Shown piece after piece: positions 4,834-5,224 of a DNA stretch of 5,224 nt (its first letter is position 1; every line of letters begins with the position of its first letter). The DNA is from Limnoglobus sp. (GTDB lineage Bacteria; Planctomycetota; Planctomycetia; Gemmatales; Gemmataceae): positions 1 through 5,224 of the forward strand of contig JANXNT010000232.1 in the NCBI GenBank assembly GCA_025353985.1, read 5' to 3'. The notes under the pieces were generated by a model. It worked only from the letters and a program-made list of their open reading frames with translations. It was not told the DNA's origin and ran no database searches. The translations under genes were made by a program, and so were the position numbers.

Positions 4834-4838
4834 GGAGG
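4834..4838 (+). promoter_or_regulatory. Ribosome binding site deciding the GTG start of pstB
   Basis: A perfect GGAGG lies six bases before the GTG at 4845. The in-frame ATG at 4854 is 15 bases away, too far for this site, so GTG is taken as the start. Confidence 0.75.
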
Positions 4839-4844
4839 CTCAAC

Positions 4845-5224
4845 GTGACCCGGATGTTCACCGATATCGTGACGGCGCGGGAAACGGCCGGGAAGTCGTC
4901 GTTTAATATGGCGTCGTCGCAGCCGAAGTTCGGCCTCGATGGCGTCAACTTCTGGTACCCCGGCAAGCAAGCGCTCTTCGATATTTCGCTCGTCATCCCA
5001 CAACGCTCCGTCGTTTCGTTTATCGGACCGAGCGGCTGCGGCAAATCGACGCTACTCCGGATGCTCAACCGGATGAACGACCTCATCGACGGCACAAAGC
5101 GTACGGGACAAATCCGCCTCGATAGCAAGGATATATACGACCGCGATGTCAATCTCGTCGACTTACGTCGGCGAGTGGGGATGGTGTTTCAGAAGTCGAA
5201 TCCGTTCCCGAAATCGATCTACGA
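4845..5224 (+). CDS. pstB: Phosphate ABC transporter ATP-binding protein PstB (5' part, cut by window edge)
   Basis: The first 126 codons of pstB are visible; the gene runs off the right edge. PstB is the cytoplasmic ATPase that powers high-affinity phosphate import through PstA/PstC with the binding protein PstS. The Walker A motif GPSGCGKST is at 61-69. LNRMNDLI just after it is characteristic of PstB and distinguishes it from other ABC ATPases. LRRRVGMVFQKSNPFPKSIY (107-126) is the typical PstB Q-loop segment, with Gln116. The N-terminal extension of about 28 residues ahead of the first strand is longer than in the E. coli protein and looks unstructured. The ABC signature, Walker B and switch His lie beyond the window. 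The GTG start is set by a GGAGG six bases upstream; the next in-frame stop upstream is at 4794. It is the first gene on this strand after the divergent spacer. phoU probably follows and pst permease genes may be elsewhere, which cannot be checked here. Confidence 0.95.
   Translation, partial: MTRMFTDIVTARETAGKSSFNMASSQPKFGLDGVNFWYPGKQALFDISLVIPQRSVVSFIGPSGCGKSTLLRMLNRMNDLIDGTKRTGQIRLDSKDIYDRDVNLVDLRRRVGMVFQKSNPFPKSIY

Overview
The window looks like a piece of a planctomycete chromosome, most like the Gemmata group. This is inferred from three things: two Tat-exported Gfo/Idh/MocA oxidoreductases side by side (a family strongly expanded in planctomycetes), GC-rich genes separated by long repeat-bearing spacers, and weak or absent Shine-Dalgarno sequences at some starts. 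No marker gene fixes the taxonomy.

Layout. Positions 1-378 hold no convincing gene, but carry a perfect 18-bp inverted repeat (1-18/83-100) and an imperfect hairpin (331-364) just past the end of the first gene. Positions 379-3292 hold two tandem minus-strand paralogues, both Tat-signal Gfo/Idh/MocA oxidoreductases (464 and 478 aa), with a candidate intrinsic terminator between them. Positions 3415-3663 (minus) encode a small Phd/YefM-like antitoxin with no visible toxin partner. Positions 3664-4178 are a non-coding spacer with an exactly 21-nt-phased four-copy repeat, a distant 12-bp inverted repeat and a possible gene remnant. Positions 4179-4679 (minus) encode a 6-pyruvoyl-tetrahydropterin synthase/QueD-family enzyme. 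Divergent from it, from 4845 to the window edge, is the 5' part of pstB, the phosphate ABC transporter ATPase, with a strong GGAGG site and two palindromic elements upstream.

How the parts relate. The genes do not form one pathway. The oxidoreductase pair is a tandem duplication, probably acting on sugars or related compounds outside the cytoplasm. PstB belongs to phosphate uptake, and the rest of its operon should lie beyond the right edge. The least expected observation is a 61-bp segment present twice in the same orientation (3322-3382 and 3683-3743; 48 of 61 bases identical by eye, ungapped). One copy lies upstream of the second oxidoreductase and the other upstream of the antitoxin. Both copies keep a promoter-like pair of boxes with 17-nt spacing and a GTGGG/CCCAC-type palindrome region. 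Unrelated genes therefore appear to share a duplicated promoter/leader module. I see no clear evidence of a complete new defence or metabolic system here.
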